A stretch of DNA of 38,793 nt from an uncultured Chthoniobacterales bacterium (GCA_937924445.1 CALDSX010000064.1:1-38793); one strand, 5' to 3'; shown: positions 1 through 9,419, numbered from the stretch's first letter. Numbers and translations are program-made. Notes: a model not told the origin generated them from the sequence alone.

Positions 1-178
1 ATCTCGCCTCCGCCAAAAATCGGTGCGAAGGTTCGTGTATCGTTTTGTACGGTCGCGGGAGTGCTTGTTTTTTTCACACATCACCATGCATCAAACCCCT
101 CCGTGCAAAACGACTTTGTTCTATCGCCGTTTTCGGGGTAAACGGGCGTGGGAAATACCTTTTGGAGTTATCCTAAAT

Positions 179-594
179 CCCGCAGTTGAGATGGCACGGT
201 AAAGGATCGGCGAGCCGATTTTCTGGGCTAAGGGGGGTGTGCCAGAGCAGAGAGCGCTCGAAAGTTTGCTGCTTATGCAACTGCGGCGCAGGTCGGGCCA
301 ACCGGCAGACGTCGAGTTTGAGAGTCTTCTGCCGTCCGCTCTCAACCAGTTTGACCGGGACAAGCAAGGGTTCATCACGTCTGGTCACCGCCTCGGTATG
401 CACCCCCTGCTCCTTGACCACGCGCACGAAAAGCGTCCAGAGGTTGTAGGTCAGAAGCAGCAGCCGGGTGGCCATCTCGGTGAGCACGGCCTTGCCGCTG
501 CAAAAGCCCGAAAAGCCCCACTGATTCTTGATTTCGTCAAAGAGATTTCGTCTCGACTTCGCCTCGCCCGAACGCGCTGCCTGGCGGCAAGCGA
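179..594 (-). mobile_element. IS1380-family element remnant (3' end only)
   Basis: This is the truncated 3' part of a transposase gene plus one terminal repeat. On the minus strand an open frame reads LFDEIKNQWGFSGF, then TEMATRLLLLTYNLWTLFVR. That pattern is typical of the C-terminal end of IS1380-type DDE transposases (acidic E in the DEIKNQWG block). The outer end, CCCGCAGTTGA at 179-189, matches both ends of the second copy near 9873 and 11557. Similarity to that copy runs from 179 to about 594 and then stops, so the N-terminal three quarters are gone. Unlike the second copy, the frame is open through the NQWG block (TCG where the other copy has a stop). It is non-functional because only about 415 bp remain. 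Family assignment is from recalled motifs, not a search. Confidence 0.8.
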
Positions 595-619
595 TCTCAA
601 GTGATTACTGGACCAGCGT

Positions 620-1894
620 TTAATTTTTAAGAAAACGGAAGGGACGAAGTGATCGAGCGAGAAGAGAGCCTTTGTCTCTCAAAAAAAGTTGCAACGTGAG
701 ATGCGCTCGTCCGTATTGGAGCAAGTGTCGTTTGAGAAGCCTCACGGTGAACTCAAGGCTAAATTTTTCCATTGCCCGGAGTCGTCCAGCTTTTCCGAGG
801 GTTGCACAGAGGGAGCTATCAGTAAGGCACCTTTTAATTGCATCGGCGAGCGCCGCTGGATTTTCGGGTTCGCAAAGAAAGCCGGTCTTTGAGTCCACAA
901 TTTGTTCGGGGACACCGGCAATTCGGGTTGAAACGACTGGAAGACCCGCAGCCATGGCCTCTGTGATTACCGTGGGAAGATTGTCCATTCCCCCATCCTT
1001 TTCTGCAACACAAGCGAGGGCAAAAAGACGGGAGTTTGCCAGAAAAGAACGAATTTCCTCCTCCGATTTTGAGCCCTCTAGGCTGACATGTTGTCCGAGT
1101 TGCATTTCGGAAATGAGGTTTTCCAACTCGTTGCGCAGAGGCCCATCGCCAATTATTCGACATTTGAAAGCGATCCCCTCTTGAGCCAGCCGAGCGCAGG
1201 CGCTGATCAAATGCGGAAAGCCCTTTTTCTCAACGAGCCGACCGACAGAGAGAATATGAGGTGGAGCATTTGATGGGTTGCTCGGTTCGAAGCGTGCCAG
1301 ATCAATTCCGTTGTAGACCGTAAAAAGTGGTGTGCGAAGATCGGGAAATTTTTCTTGTAGCCGATTGCGCGAGAAATCACTGACGACAGCGACAAATGAG
1401 GCCTCTTTGAGAAGACACCGAAAAGAAACAGGTCCTTGTGTTTCGCGGAAAATGTCATTTGCATGACCGGTAAAGCTGTATGTCAAACCGAAGAAACGTT
1501 TCAGCCAATAACATGTTCTTGCCGCGATGCCAGCAAAATGGGCGTGGACATGTTGGATACCCTGTTGGCGTAAGCGAGGACCAAGCCAGGCCGCCTCATA
1601 CAGCCGGAATTTATCCGGTTCATCTCCCCACTGTTGGATGGAAGGCAGGAGGGACTTGGGCAATTTTTTGTCCTCAGCCATCTTCCGCACCTGAGCGCGA
1701 AGATCGGTTTTATCTGGCAGAAAAGTAACTGGAACTGGCGTGTCAAGAGGCGCTCCCGGGCGTTCTTCTCGCTCCCTTATGCTATACACAAGAGGAGCGC
1801 TCCCCTGCTTCACCATGCCGATAACCTCGCGCAGGGTAAACATCTGAACGAACGACGGGAAACGTTCGAACAAATAAGCAAAGCTATGGTGCAT
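620..1894 (-). CDS. Family 4 glycosyltransferase (GT-B fold)
   Basis: The 424-residue protein looks like a cytoplasmic or membrane-associated glycosyltransferase that moves a sugar from a nucleotide-sugar donor to a polysaccharide or lipid-linked acceptor. The N-terminal Rossmann half (about 1-200) has AYLFERFPSF near the start and HVHAHFAG at 115-122, as in exopolysaccharide or colanic-acid-type GT4 enzymes. The donor-binding half has the linker YNGIDLARF (194-202), SVGRLVEKKG (216-225), IIGDGPL (247-253) and the acidic DNLPTVITEAMAAGLP block (304-319). Length is normal for the family. ATG at 1894 is followed directly by the family-typical N-terminus. It is the last gene of lysA-hypothetical-GT, 20 nt after the stop of the upstream gene. 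No other polysaccharide genes adjoin it, so the acceptor is unknown. Confidence 0.9.
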   Translation of the reverse strand: MHHSFAYLFERFPSFVQMFTLREVIGMVKQGSAPLVYSIREREERPGAPLDTPVPVTFLPDKTDLRAQVRKMAEDKKLPKSLLPSIQQWGDEPDKFRLYEAAWLGPRLRQQGIQHVHAHFAGIAARTCYWLKRFFGLTYSFTGHANDIFRETQGPVSFRCLLKEASFVAVVSDFSRNRLQEKFPDLRTPLFTVYNGIDLARFEPSNPSNAPPHILSVGRLVEKKGFPHLISACARLAQEGIAFKCRIIGDGPLRNELENLISEMQLGQHVSLEGSKSEEEIRSFLANSRLFALACVAEKDGGMDNLPTVITEAMAAGLPVVSTRIAGVPEQIVDSKTGFLCEPENPAALADAIKRCLTDSSLCATLGKAGRLRAMEKFSLEFTVRLLKRHLLQYGRAHLTLQLFLRDKGSLLARSLRPFRFLKN

Positions 1895-1914
1895 CGGAAG
1901 CTCGGAAACGGAGG

Positions 1915-2619
1915 TTAGCGACCCCAGCGCCCCCCTGGAGTGCTGAGAACAGGTATGTTTCCAGGAGAATAATCAGTTTTACCGATGGCACCAATCATGG
2001 GACGTCCGATGGCCCGGCGCCAATACTTGGACATGCTTTCTCCGGTGTGGCAGCCCCAGCTTTTGATAAAAGCCTTACGGCTGAAAACCCCTGGCTCAAT
2101 GCGGCCAAGTTCAGTCTCATGCAGCCAGCACCGGCTGCCACTATCAACATAGTTACTGTAGTCAAACATGAAAGCGGCTTTATTTGAATGGCCAAAAAAT
2201 TCGAACCCCTCGACCTTAACACGAGAACGGTCCTGGCCGTGGTTGAGGTAATTAATCAACTGTTCAGTGCGATCGAAGTAGATAAGGCGAATACCATAGC
2301 GGTCACGCACAGAGTTAATGAGCGCGATAAGGTCACGGCCCTCCTGCAAACTCCTCGTCACATAAGCTGGCTTGTAAACAAACCACGTAATGGGGTAGTT
2401 GAGACCTCGCTCAGCCTGCAGCTGTTGTATCCGCACCCGCGCAGTTCGGATAAAGTTCCCCCACCAACGGTCATGTGGTACAGCTTTATATTTCTCCCAT
2501 TTGATGAGTGAAGGTCCTCCACTGACAATGATGTATTCGTTGGCCTGAACAGGAGCACTGTGAACCGCACCGCAGGCGAGAATCATACCAAGAAAAGCGA
2601 TTTTGCGGTCTATTTTCAT
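1915..2619 (-). CDS. Exported hypothetical protein with conserved-looking His and Cys motifs
   Basis: I do not recognise this 234-residue protein as a named family. Residues 1-26 form a signal peptide (MKIDRK, hydrophobic core, cleavage near VQA-N), so it should be periplasmic or secreted. Two blocks stand out: a beta-strand-like VEGFEFFGHSN with His144, and FIKSWGCHTGES with Cys190. A His at the end of one hydrophobic strand and a Cys at the end of a later one is the layout of clan CD (caspase/gingipain-like) peptidases. That reading is inference, and the usual GHG and DxC signatures are not exact. The middle (84-130) is predicted helical and charged. Its start overlaps the lysA stop as TAATG, implying translational coupling. 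No membrane helix is visible after the signal peptide. Confidence 0.75.
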   Translation of the reverse strand: MKIDRKIAFLGMILACGAVHSAPVQANEYIIVSGGPSLIKWEKYKAVPHDRWWGNFIRTARVRIQQLQAERGLNYPITWFVYKPAYVTRSLQEGRDLIALINSVRDRYGIRLIYFDRTEQLINYLNHGQDRSRVKVEGFEFFGHSNKAAFMFDYSNYVDSGSRCWLHETELGRIEPGVFSRKAFIKSWGCHTGESMSKYWRRAIGRPMIGAIGKTDYSPGNIPVLSTPGGRWGR

Positions 2620-3917
2620 TATTTCTTCAGCTTCGGAACATATTCTCCCCGTATCAGATCAGCAAAAGACTGCCGTTTTCGCACAAGATGAGCATGCTGC
2701 CCGTCCACTAATATTTCGGCGGGCAGGGTCCGTGAGTTATAGTTAGATCCCATGGCAGCTCCGTAAGCTCCGGCGCTTAGAATCGCCACAAGATCACCCT
2801 GCCGCAAAGTTGGTAACAGGCGATTTTGCGCAAAAAAATCGCCGCTTTCACAAACCGGCCCGACGACGTCCACTTTCTGAAACTTTGCGCCATTTCTTTT
2901 TATGACAGGAACAATATCATGATGACTTTCATAAAGGGCGGGACGGATAAGGTCATTCATGCCGGCATCCACGATTACAAACGTTTTTGACTCAGCCTCT
3001 TTGATGTAATGCACTCTGGAGATCAATACACCTGCGTTTCCAACGATCAGGCGCCCGGGTTCGAAGAGTATTTTCAGTCCCGTTTGAGTAAGACTTGGCA
3101 CGATGACAGAGGCATAGTCCTCGAGAGTCATGCAACCCGAGTGAGACGATTTCCACCAGTTAGCTGCCCCACTTTCGATGGCTTGTTCGTAGACGATTCC
3201 AATCCCTCCACCGACGCTAAAAGATTCAATACCAAAGTCTCGTCGTAACGCGGTCACAAAAGGCAGCATTTTGCGGATGGCTTTACTGAAAGGTGTCGGT
3301 TTTGTGATTTGCGAACCAATATGCATCTGAACTCCGCGCAGATGGATGCCCGGCATTTTCGACGCTCGAGCGTAGAATTCTTCAGCCCGACTCAGAGGGA
3401 TGCCGAACTTGTTCTCACTTTTGCCGGTAGAGATATATTTATGAGTATCCGCCTCAACGTCCGGATTTACTCTCACTGCCACCGGGGCCTTTAATTTTAA
3501 TCTTCGTGCGACAGCGTTCAGCCGGTCGAGCTCTGGCTCGGATTCGATGTTAAAGCTGTAAATGCCAGCGTTAAGCGCTTGTACCATCTCCTCTTCTGTC
3601 TTGCAGACACCAGCAAAGGTGCATGTGTTGGCCTTGCCGCCGGCTTTAAGAACGCGATAAAGCTCGCCTCCGCTAACGATGTCGAACCCTGCTCCTTCGC
3701 GGGCAAGCAGATGCAACACGCCCAGGTTGGAGTTCGCTTTGACTGCAAAACAAATCCGGCGGTCCAAATCCGAAAGCGCCTTGTCGAGACGACGGTAATG
3801 GCTGATGATCGTTTCCGAACTGTAAACGTAGAGTGGCGTCCCATGTTCCTCAGCCAGAGCAGCCAAATCAACAGATTCACATTTCAAGCGGCCTGATTTG
3901 TATTTGAACGAATGCAT
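2619..3917 (-). CDS. lysA: Diaminopimelate decarboxylase
   Basis: This PLP enzyme removes CO2 from meso-diaminopimelate to give L-lysine, the last step of lysine synthesis in the cytoplasm. The alanine-racemase-like barrel carries the PLP lysine in CFAVKAN (Lys60 from the chosen start), MHIGSQ (198-203), SVGGGIG (234-240) and EPGRLIVGNAG (286-296). The C-terminal domain has GPVCESGD with Cys356, which donates to the partner active site in the dimer. I chose ATG 3917 because MHSFKYKSGRL is where the family normally begins. An in-frame TTG at 3953 would add 12 basic residues. It leads a minus-strand unit and its stop overlaps the next start by one base. Together with asd at 15 kb it covers parts of the same aspartate-derived pathway. 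Confidence 0.95.
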   Translation of the reverse strand: MHSFKYKSGRLKCESVDLAALAEEHGTPLYVYSSETIISHYRRLDKALSDLDRRICFAVKANSNLGVLHLLAREGAGFDIVSGGELYRVLKAGGKANTCTFAGVCKTEEEMVQALNAGIYSFNIESEPELDRLNAVARRLKLKAPVAVRVNPDVEADTHKYISTGKSENKFGIPLSRAEEFYARASKMPGIHLRGVQMHIGSQITKPTPFSKAIRKMLPFVTALRRDFGIESFSVGGGIGIVYEQAIESGAANWWKSSHSGCMTLEDYASVIVPSLTQTGLKILFEPGRLIVGNAGVLISRVHYIKEAESKTFVIVDAGMNDLIRPALYESHHDIVPVIKRNGAKFQKVDVVGPVCESGDFFAQNRLLPTLRQGDLVAILSAGAYGAAMGSNYNSRTLPAEILVDGQHAHLVRKRQSFADLIRGEYVPKLKK

Positions 3918-4206
3918 CGCCGTCTTATTTAGTATACCTCGCCCTTTGCGCAACAGGCAAATCCCGCAAGGTCGCAGGTGACTTTGTTCTCCGCAGGATG
4001 TTAAATTGCATCGGGACTGTCACAGAACAAAAGCACAATTAATGTTTGCCCAGGCACGCGAGAAATGGGCTGAGCTTTTGTCAAATAAATGAATAAAAAG
4101 GTTTCACTTGGTTCCGAGAGTGAAATCAGAACAAAAAAGATTTGGTTTGCATTTTTGAACCAAATCTGATGGCATGTCAACCATGCCGTATCCACGGGTT
4201 ACGCTT

Positions 4207-5343
4207 ATGATCACTCCGACAGCTGCTGTGCTGAAGACTCTCTCCACTGCACTTTGCATTTTTCTGGGGCTGGCCGCCATCGCAAGTGCGGCGGATTCCA
4301 GTCAGGAAAAGTTTTATCCGATTGAACGTCTGGAGTTTTTCGTTGATGGAGAGGATATTATGCCCAACGGCGAGGAACCGGACGTTCACGGCAGGCCGGA
4401 GAATCTCTACATCGGTTTCATCAAAATCAAAGCAGACACTGATGGCATTTCGCGGCGCACTGCGGGTGCCGTTGTTGTTTCTTCACCTTCGGGCGAAGAG
4501 GATGCGCGCACGATATCCCCTCCGCTCGGACGTTGGGACTATGAAAATACATACTTTGCCTCCAGAAACGGAGTGATCATACTCACAGCGACCGACGGCG
4601 ACCGGTAGGATGCGGTGTTTTTCAGCTCCGAAGATTTCACTCGACTTGCCCAGATGCCGATGTCATTTGTCAGGGATCCCAAGGCATCTCTCTGGATCGA
4701 AGGCCTGCGAATGATTTTTCCCCGTGAAGTGCCGAGTGAATTGTCCGCATTCTTCAAACCAGAAGAGGCGGTTGATAGCGGAACGAGGTATTGGAAGGAA
4801 ATCGCCCATTCTCTCCATGCCGACATGATTGGGGCGTTCAGGAGTTCTTTAATTGCACTTATTCCAACTGATAAAGAGGCAAAAAATTCGAAAACCATCG
4901 ATGTCAATGGACTTCGCCTGACCCAAGAGGCACTCGAAAGCATTCCAATTGAATTGCCTTCCGACACGAAACTTCAAGGACGCTGGAAGGTGAGGACGAT
5001 TGTTGGCAGCAGTTCAGGCATATTTGTGTATCCATTCTTTGAGGCACGAATCTCATCCAGCGATAAACCTGGTGAGCTAAAATTTGAAAAACAAACTGGT
5101 TCCCAACGACGGAGCGGCTTTTTATTCAGAACGCAGTCGCGCAGCGAGTTGATTTTCCTCGGCGGCAAAGCGACAGACTATGAGGGATCTCTGGTATACA
5201 GCAAACTCGCAGATTCTAATGCGGATGCGCCGACCGAGAGCGACACTTGGGGAGTGCTGTTTTTTACGGCGCATGACCGGGCTCTGATGGTAATGGACGT
5301 TTATCCCACTGAAGGGTGGGAGATCTACGAGCTTCGCCGTTAA
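4207..5343 (+). pseudogene. Exported DUF4893-like protein, interrupted by in-frame TAG
   Basis: One reading frame runs from 4174/4207 to 5343, broken only by TAG at 4606-4608 (GAC CGG TAG GAT). From ATG 4207 the protein begins MITPTAAVLKTLSTAL, with a signal peptide ending around ASA-AD. ATG 4174 would add 11 residues ahead of it. The first part (about 133 residues) has no family I know. The second part (from 4609) ends with LQGRWKVRTI, FVYPFFEARIS, KFEKQTGSQRRSG, LIFLGG and YELRR, which resembles the DUF4893 family of exported proteins of unknown function. The second half alone could start at GTG 4615, with a GGTAGGAT stretch just upstream, but would lack a signal peptide. A nonsense mutation in one gene is the simplest reading. 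Readthrough or two cistrons remain possible. It lies between divergent lysA and convergent pheT. Confidence 0.7.
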
Positions 5344-5381
5344 AACCAGCCAAGAAAACACCAACCACATAAACGGGGTAT

Positions 5382-7763
5382 TCATCCCCGAATCTGAACA
5401 CCGAGTTCTCCTTCCAATCGAGCGACGAGAGCACCGTGTGCTGCTGCCACTTCGTCATCAGTGAGAGTCCGGTCAGCAGCGCGATACGTAAGCGAGTATG
5501 CCATGGACTTCTTGCCTTTGGGAATTCTTGTCCCCGCCGGATCTTCAAAGAGATCAAAGAGATGAATTGACTCCAAACGCACCTCACCCGCGCCTGTTAA
5601 AATCTCGACCACTTGTTCATGCCTTAAGGCGGTGTTGGCCACAAATGCTACATCTCGCACAATGGCAGGAAACTTTGGCAACGGATTGTAAGACTTTGCT
5701 CCTCTCAAAACGGACCGCAAATCCTCAAATCCCAGTTCCGCGACGAATACGGCGCCACGTGCGCCGAGCACTTTCGCTCGTGAGGATGGCAAGGCAGCGA
5801 TCCGCCCGAGAAATAGATCTCCTGAACGCACTTCCAAATCCAAAGGCAAAGGTGAGGTTTTTCTGCTCAGTCGAAGCCCGGGAATACCGAGTAGCTCAAG
5901 AGCGCCTTTGAGGTCAAAAAATTCGGACCCTTCTGGAGACGGTTGGCGCAGGTTGGAGGGTGTTTTCCCAGAAACAAGCAGCGCGAGCTGCTCGTGTTCT
6001 TGGCCATCCTGGCTGAAAACAGATCCGATTTCAAAGAGCCGTATACTCCCTGCACCTTGACGCAGGTTATGGTCTAGCACTGCGATGAGCCCAGGCACAA
6101 GAGACGGCCTCAGATGAGAGTGATCGGAACTCATCGGGTTCTTTAATGGCATTGCAGCCTCTAAACCAGGGAGTGCGTCGGCGAGGGCAGACTCGGAGAT
6201 CAGCGCGAGCGTGCGCGTTTCGTGAAATCCGGCGGCGGCCAGTGTGCGTGCAACACGCAAGCGGAAATCATAAAGATCGTCTGCATCGCTCCCCGAGGCA
6301 TACCAACCGGAAGTTTTTTTCGGGATACGATGCATACCTGCGAGACGACAGATTTCTTCGATCATGTCCACCTCGCGTTGAAGGTCTTGCCGATGACTTG
6401 GAATACGCCACTTGTAAACGGTCTCTAATCCTGACCCGCTTGTGGAAATAAGAGACAGGCCTAACCCCGCGAGCAATTGCCGCACCTCCTCTGGGGCTAC
6501 TTTATATCCAAGAAGATCAATGCACCGGGAGTAGCGTAAAACAACTTCACGAGGGTTTGCCACAGCATCGAATCCAGCGGTTTTTACAATAACAGGATCC
6601 CCTGCTCTCCCTCCAGCTAATTCCAATATCAATGAGGTCGCGCGCCTCTCAGCAGCCAGCACTCCGCATGGATCAACCCCCCGCTCAAATCGATAACTTG
6701 AATCACTCGCCAACCCCGTCTCACGTGACGTCCGACGAATTGTTGCAGGATCAAATAAGGCTGCTTCCAACACAATTTCGGTAGTGCTCCCCGACACAGC
6801 CGAAAGAGAGCTGCCCATCACCCCGGCAAGCGCCTGAGCTCTTAAATCGTCGGCAATCACAAGGTGGTTTTCTTTCAGGCGAATCTCTTGACCATCCAAA
6901 ACATAAAAACATTCCCCGTGCCGAGCCAGTCGCGCTCGAATAGCACCTGAGAGCTTTGCACCATCGAAGGCATGGAGCGGCTGACCTGTTTCAAGAAGCA
7001 CAAAATTCGTCACATCCACGACATTATTGATAGACCTCAAACCGCAGGATTCGAGCTTCTCAACAAGCCAACGTGGACTGGGGCCGATTTTCACCTCCGA
7101 TATTCGACGTCCACTGTAGAGCAGACAAGAATCGGGTGAATCTATTTTAACTTCCATCGAGGGCACCCCAGAACCAGAAGGTATTTCGGATATCTTTGGA
7201 AAGGCGGGCACTCGCTTCAGAAGAATTGCAAGATCTCGGGCCAGTCCCTGATGTGAAAGTAAGTCAGGTCGGTTCGGCGTGATTTCTAGCTCAAGGATCG
7301 TATCGCTGGGAAAAAGATCACAGATAGGAGCTCCCACTGGTGAATTGGGATCGAGAATTAGCAAACCATCCGCATGAGGAGAGAGACCGAGCTCCGCAGC
7401 ACTGCAAAGCATTCCTTCGGATTTTATACCACGCAACTTGCCGCTCTTGATCTTGATACCTCCCGGAAGAACTGCTCCCGGCAATGCAAGAGGCACCTTG
7501 TCACCAGGCTTGTAGTTTTTTGCACCGCAAACGATCGGACGTTCTGATCCCGACCCGTCCTCGACTCGACAAACACTAAGGCGATCGGCGTCAGGATGTT
7601 TTTCCGAAGCGATAATCCGCGAAACGACGACTTTTTCAATTTTAACCCCGCGGGTTTCGACTCCCTCGACCTCAACACCCGCGAAAGTAAGCAGGTCGTT
7701 GAGTTCGGAAACCGGTGGAAGATCGCCAAGGAGTTCTGCAAGCCAGTTGCAAGAAAATTTCAT
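5382..7763 (-). CDS. pheT: Phenylalanine--tRNA ligase beta subunit
   Basis: This is the beta chain of the (alpha-beta)2 synthetase that charges tRNA-Phe. Its parts are visible in order: an EMAP-type tRNA-binding domain near 40-150 (HPDADRLSVC, GIKSEGMLCS), the B3/B4 editing region with FVLLETGQPLHAFD, the B5 domain, the catalytic-like core with YRFERGVDP, and a C-terminal anticodon-binding FDX-ACB domain starting around FPAIVRDVAFV. From ATG 7763 (MKFSCNWL) it has 793 residues, normal for the family. A TTG at 7772 would add only three. It follows pheS by 12 nt and must be co-translated with it to form the complex. It is the last gene of rpmI-rplT-pheS-pheT. Confidence 0.97.
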   Translation of the reverse strand: MKFSCNWLAELLGDLPPVSELNDLLTFAGVEVEGVETRGVKIEKVVVSRIIASEKHPDADRLSVCRVEDGSGSERPIVCGAKNYKPGDKVPLALPGAVLPGGIKIKSGKLRGIKSEGMLCSAAELGLSPHADGLLILDPNSPVGAPICDLFPSDTILELEITPNRPDLLSHQGLARDLAILLKRVPAFPKISEIPSGSGVPSMEVKIDSPDSCLLYSGRRISEVKIGPSPRWLVEKLESCGLRSINNVVDVTNFVLLETGQPLHAFDGAKLSGAIRARLARHGECFYVLDGQEIRLKENHLVIADDLRAQALAGVMGSSLSAVSGSTTEIVLEAALFDPATIRRTSRETGLASDSSYRFERGVDPCGVLAAERRATSLILELAGGRAGDPVIVKTAGFDAVANPREVVLRYSRCIDLLGYKVAPEEVRQLLAGLGLSLISTSGSGLETVYKWRIPSHRQDLQREVDMIEEICRLAGMHRIPKKTSGWYASGSDADDLYDFRLRVARTLAAAGFHETRTLALISESALADALPGLEAAMPLKNPMSSDHSHLRPSLVPGLIAVLDHNLRQGAGSIRLFEIGSVFSQDGQEHEQLALLVSGKTPSNLRQPSPEGSEFFDLKGALELLGIPGLRLSRKTSPLPLDLEVRSGDLFLGRIAALPSSRAKVLGARGAVFVAELGFEDLRSVLRGAKSYNPLPKFPAIVRDVAFVANTALRHEQVVEILTGAGEVRLESIHLFDLFEDPAGTRIPKGKKSMAYSLTYRAADRTLTDDEVAAAHGALVARLEGELGVQIRG

Positions 7764-7775
7764 ATGCCACAATAC

Positions 7776-8795
7776 TCAGACCGCAAACTGTCTCAACATC
7801 CGCAGATCATTTGCAGCAAGAAATCGAATATCAGGTATTCCGAAGAGCACCATCGCCAGACGGTCAAGCCCAATGCCAAAAGCGAACCCGCTCCATTCCT
7901 CAGGATCGAATGCCTGGTCACTGCGACTTTTGTTTATTGCGTCAAATACAGCCGGGTCCACCATCCCACAGCCTCCCATCTCCAGCCATCGCTCCCTGTC
8001 ACCAAGGCCAGAAGCGCGAACATCTATTTCAAAGCTCGGCTCAGTGAATGGGAAGAAATGAGGACGGAAGCGCAGCTCCGCACCAGTGCCAAGTAATTCG
8101 CGGAAAAAGAAGTCGAGCGTTCCTTTAAGATCAGCCACAGAGACTTTCCGATTCACATAAAGACCCTCCAACTGATGAAACTGGGCCGAGTGGGTGGCAT
8201 CAATCTCATCGCGACGAAAAGCAGGACCCGGTGCAATAATACGCAAGGGTGGGTTATTTTTTTCCATCACACGGACTTGAACGCTCGACGTATGGGTACG
8301 CAACAAGCGTCCGTTGTGGAAGTAAAAGGTGTCTTGCTCATTTCGAGCGGGATGATCAGCCGGGGTATTTAGGGCATCGAAACAATGAAATTCCGTTTCC
8401 ACACAGGGGCCTGTTGCAAGGGCAAAACCCAATCTCCTACAAATGCAAACGGCACGATCGAGGATCTGCGTAAGCGGATGAAGCGTGCCGACATTAGGAA
8501 TGTTGCCGGGCAACGAAACATCCAGTGCCGCAAACGCTGCGGCATCAGTTTCAGCTTCAAGAAATGCTTTTCGGTTTTCGATCGCAGCAGTAACCGCTTG
8601 CCTGAGCGCATTGAGGCGCTGGCCAAATAACGGCCTTTCCTCAGTGGGCAGAGATCGAATGGTCTCCGCCAGGGTGGTTATCGTTCCCTTTTTCCCCAGA
8701 AACCTCACCCGAACCGCATCGAGTTGTGCAAAATCCGAGGCGGTAGAAACTGCGCTTTCTGCTTCAACTGCAAGAGCTTCAAAATCAACGGACAT
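7776..8795 (-). CDS. pheS: Phenylalanine--tRNA ligase alpha subunit
   Basis: This is the catalytic chain of phenylalanyl-tRNA synthetase (class II), which activates Phe and transfers it to the 2'-OH of tRNA-Phe. The N-terminal coiled coil occupies about 1-90. Class II motif 2 appears as FRRDEIDATHSAQFHQLEG and motif 3 as GFAFGIGLDRLAMVLFGIPDIR near the C-terminus. Between them are TNAxL-type and HTSSVQVR substrate-pocket residues. At 339 residues the length is typical. It lies 105 nt downstream of rplT and 12 nt ahead of pheT, in the classic order. The cognate tRNA-Phe gene lies about 0.9 kb upstream on the opposite strand. Confidence 0.97.
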   Translation of the reverse strand: MSVDFEALAVEAESAVSTASDFAQLDAVRVRFLGKKGTITTLAETIRSLPTEERPLFGQRLNALRQAVTAAIENRKAFLEAETDAAAFAALDVSLPGNIPNVGTLHPLTQILDRAVCICRRLGFALATGPCVETEFHCFDALNTPADHPARNEQDTFYFHNGRLLRTHTSSVQVRVMEKNNPPLRIIAPGPAFRRDEIDATHSAQFHQLEGLYVNRKVSVADLKGTLDFFFRELLGTGAELRFRPHFFPFTEPSFEIDVRASGLGDRERWLEMGGCGMVDPAVFDAINKSRSDQAFDPEEWSGFAFGIGLDRLAMVLFGIPDIRFLAANDLRMLRQFAV

Positions 8796-8900
8796 TATTA
8801 ATTTCGTCAGACAAACCGATAAGTTTTTCGAGACGATGATGCTCGTGGTGATATAGCACGTATCACGAAACTTTCGGAAAAAGAGAGCTAACCTGTTGGA

Positions 8901-9293
8901 TCAGGCCACCTGTTTTCGCAAAGCTACTCCAGGCTTGGCTTCTAGCGCTTGAAGTGATTGCCTGATAAGATTGTTGAAAGCCGTCTCATCGGAAACCGCA
9001 AGTTCCGCCAGCATTTTTCGATCGAGCATAATTCCGGCGGTGGTCAGACCCTCAACAAACCGACTGTATGTCAAACCAGCTTCGCGACAAGCCGCGTTGA
9101 TTCGGGCAATCCAGAGGTAACGAAAAGTTCGTTTCCTCGTCTTGCGGTCGCGATAAGACCAATACATGGCCTTCATCCGCGCATCTTTGGCGTAGCGGAA
9201 AAGTTTGGAGCGACGACCGCGATAACCTTTCGCGGCTTTAATGACGCGCTTGCGTCGTTTACGGCTGGCCGGAGAATTTGTTGCGCGTGGCAT
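8901..9293 (-). CDS. rplT: 50S ribosomal protein L20
   Basis: L20 binds 23S rRNA early in large-subunit assembly. The sequence begins MPRATN and continues with the basic KRRKRVIKAAKGYRGRR helix and WIARINAACREAGLTYSRF, all diagnostic. It has 130 residues, about 12 more than most L20 proteins. The extra length is a C-terminal tail after the usual QSLQAL region. The gap of 126 nt to rpmI is wide for this pair and contains a small GC hairpin just before the start, possibly an autoregulatory leader. Confidence 0.96.
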   Translation of the reverse strand: MPRATNSPASRKRRKRVIKAAKGYRGRRSKLFRYAKDARMKAMYWSYRDRKTRKRTFRYLWIARINAACREAGLTYSRFVEGLTTAGIMLDRKMLAELAVSDETAFNNLIRQSLQALEAKPGVALRKQVA

Positions 9294-9310
9294 ATTGTCT
9301 TCTTAAAAAT

Positions 9311-9330
9311 GTCCGCCTCATCTGGCGGGT
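9311..9330 (-). promoter_or_regulatory. Small hairpin in the rpmI-rplT spacer
   Basis: Perfect 5-bp arms CCGCC (9313-9317) and GGCGG (9324-9328) enclose a 6-base loop, with two flanking wobble pairs. In the minus-strand transcript the hairpin is followed by ACATTTTTAAG and lies about 20 nt before the rplT ATG. It could be a weak attenuator or the L20 binding structure that controls this operon in other bacteria. The sequence alone does not decide. Confidence 0.35.
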
Positions 9331-9419
9331 TAGGTCTTTTTTTATGGTATGTTGGGAAGTTATGATTCTAAACAGACTCTGAGGTTTGCCGGGTTCTCAA
9401 AAGTCACAAAACTCAAGAG

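Noticed and set aside
1-178. Short open frames at the left edge, possibly the 3' end of a gene
   Set aside because: All three plus frames are open for a while but none shows a recognisable protein, so no partial gene is called.
239-604. 121-codon plus-strand frame in the left IS remnant
   Set aside because: It is antisense to the recognisable transposase C-terminus on the minus strand.
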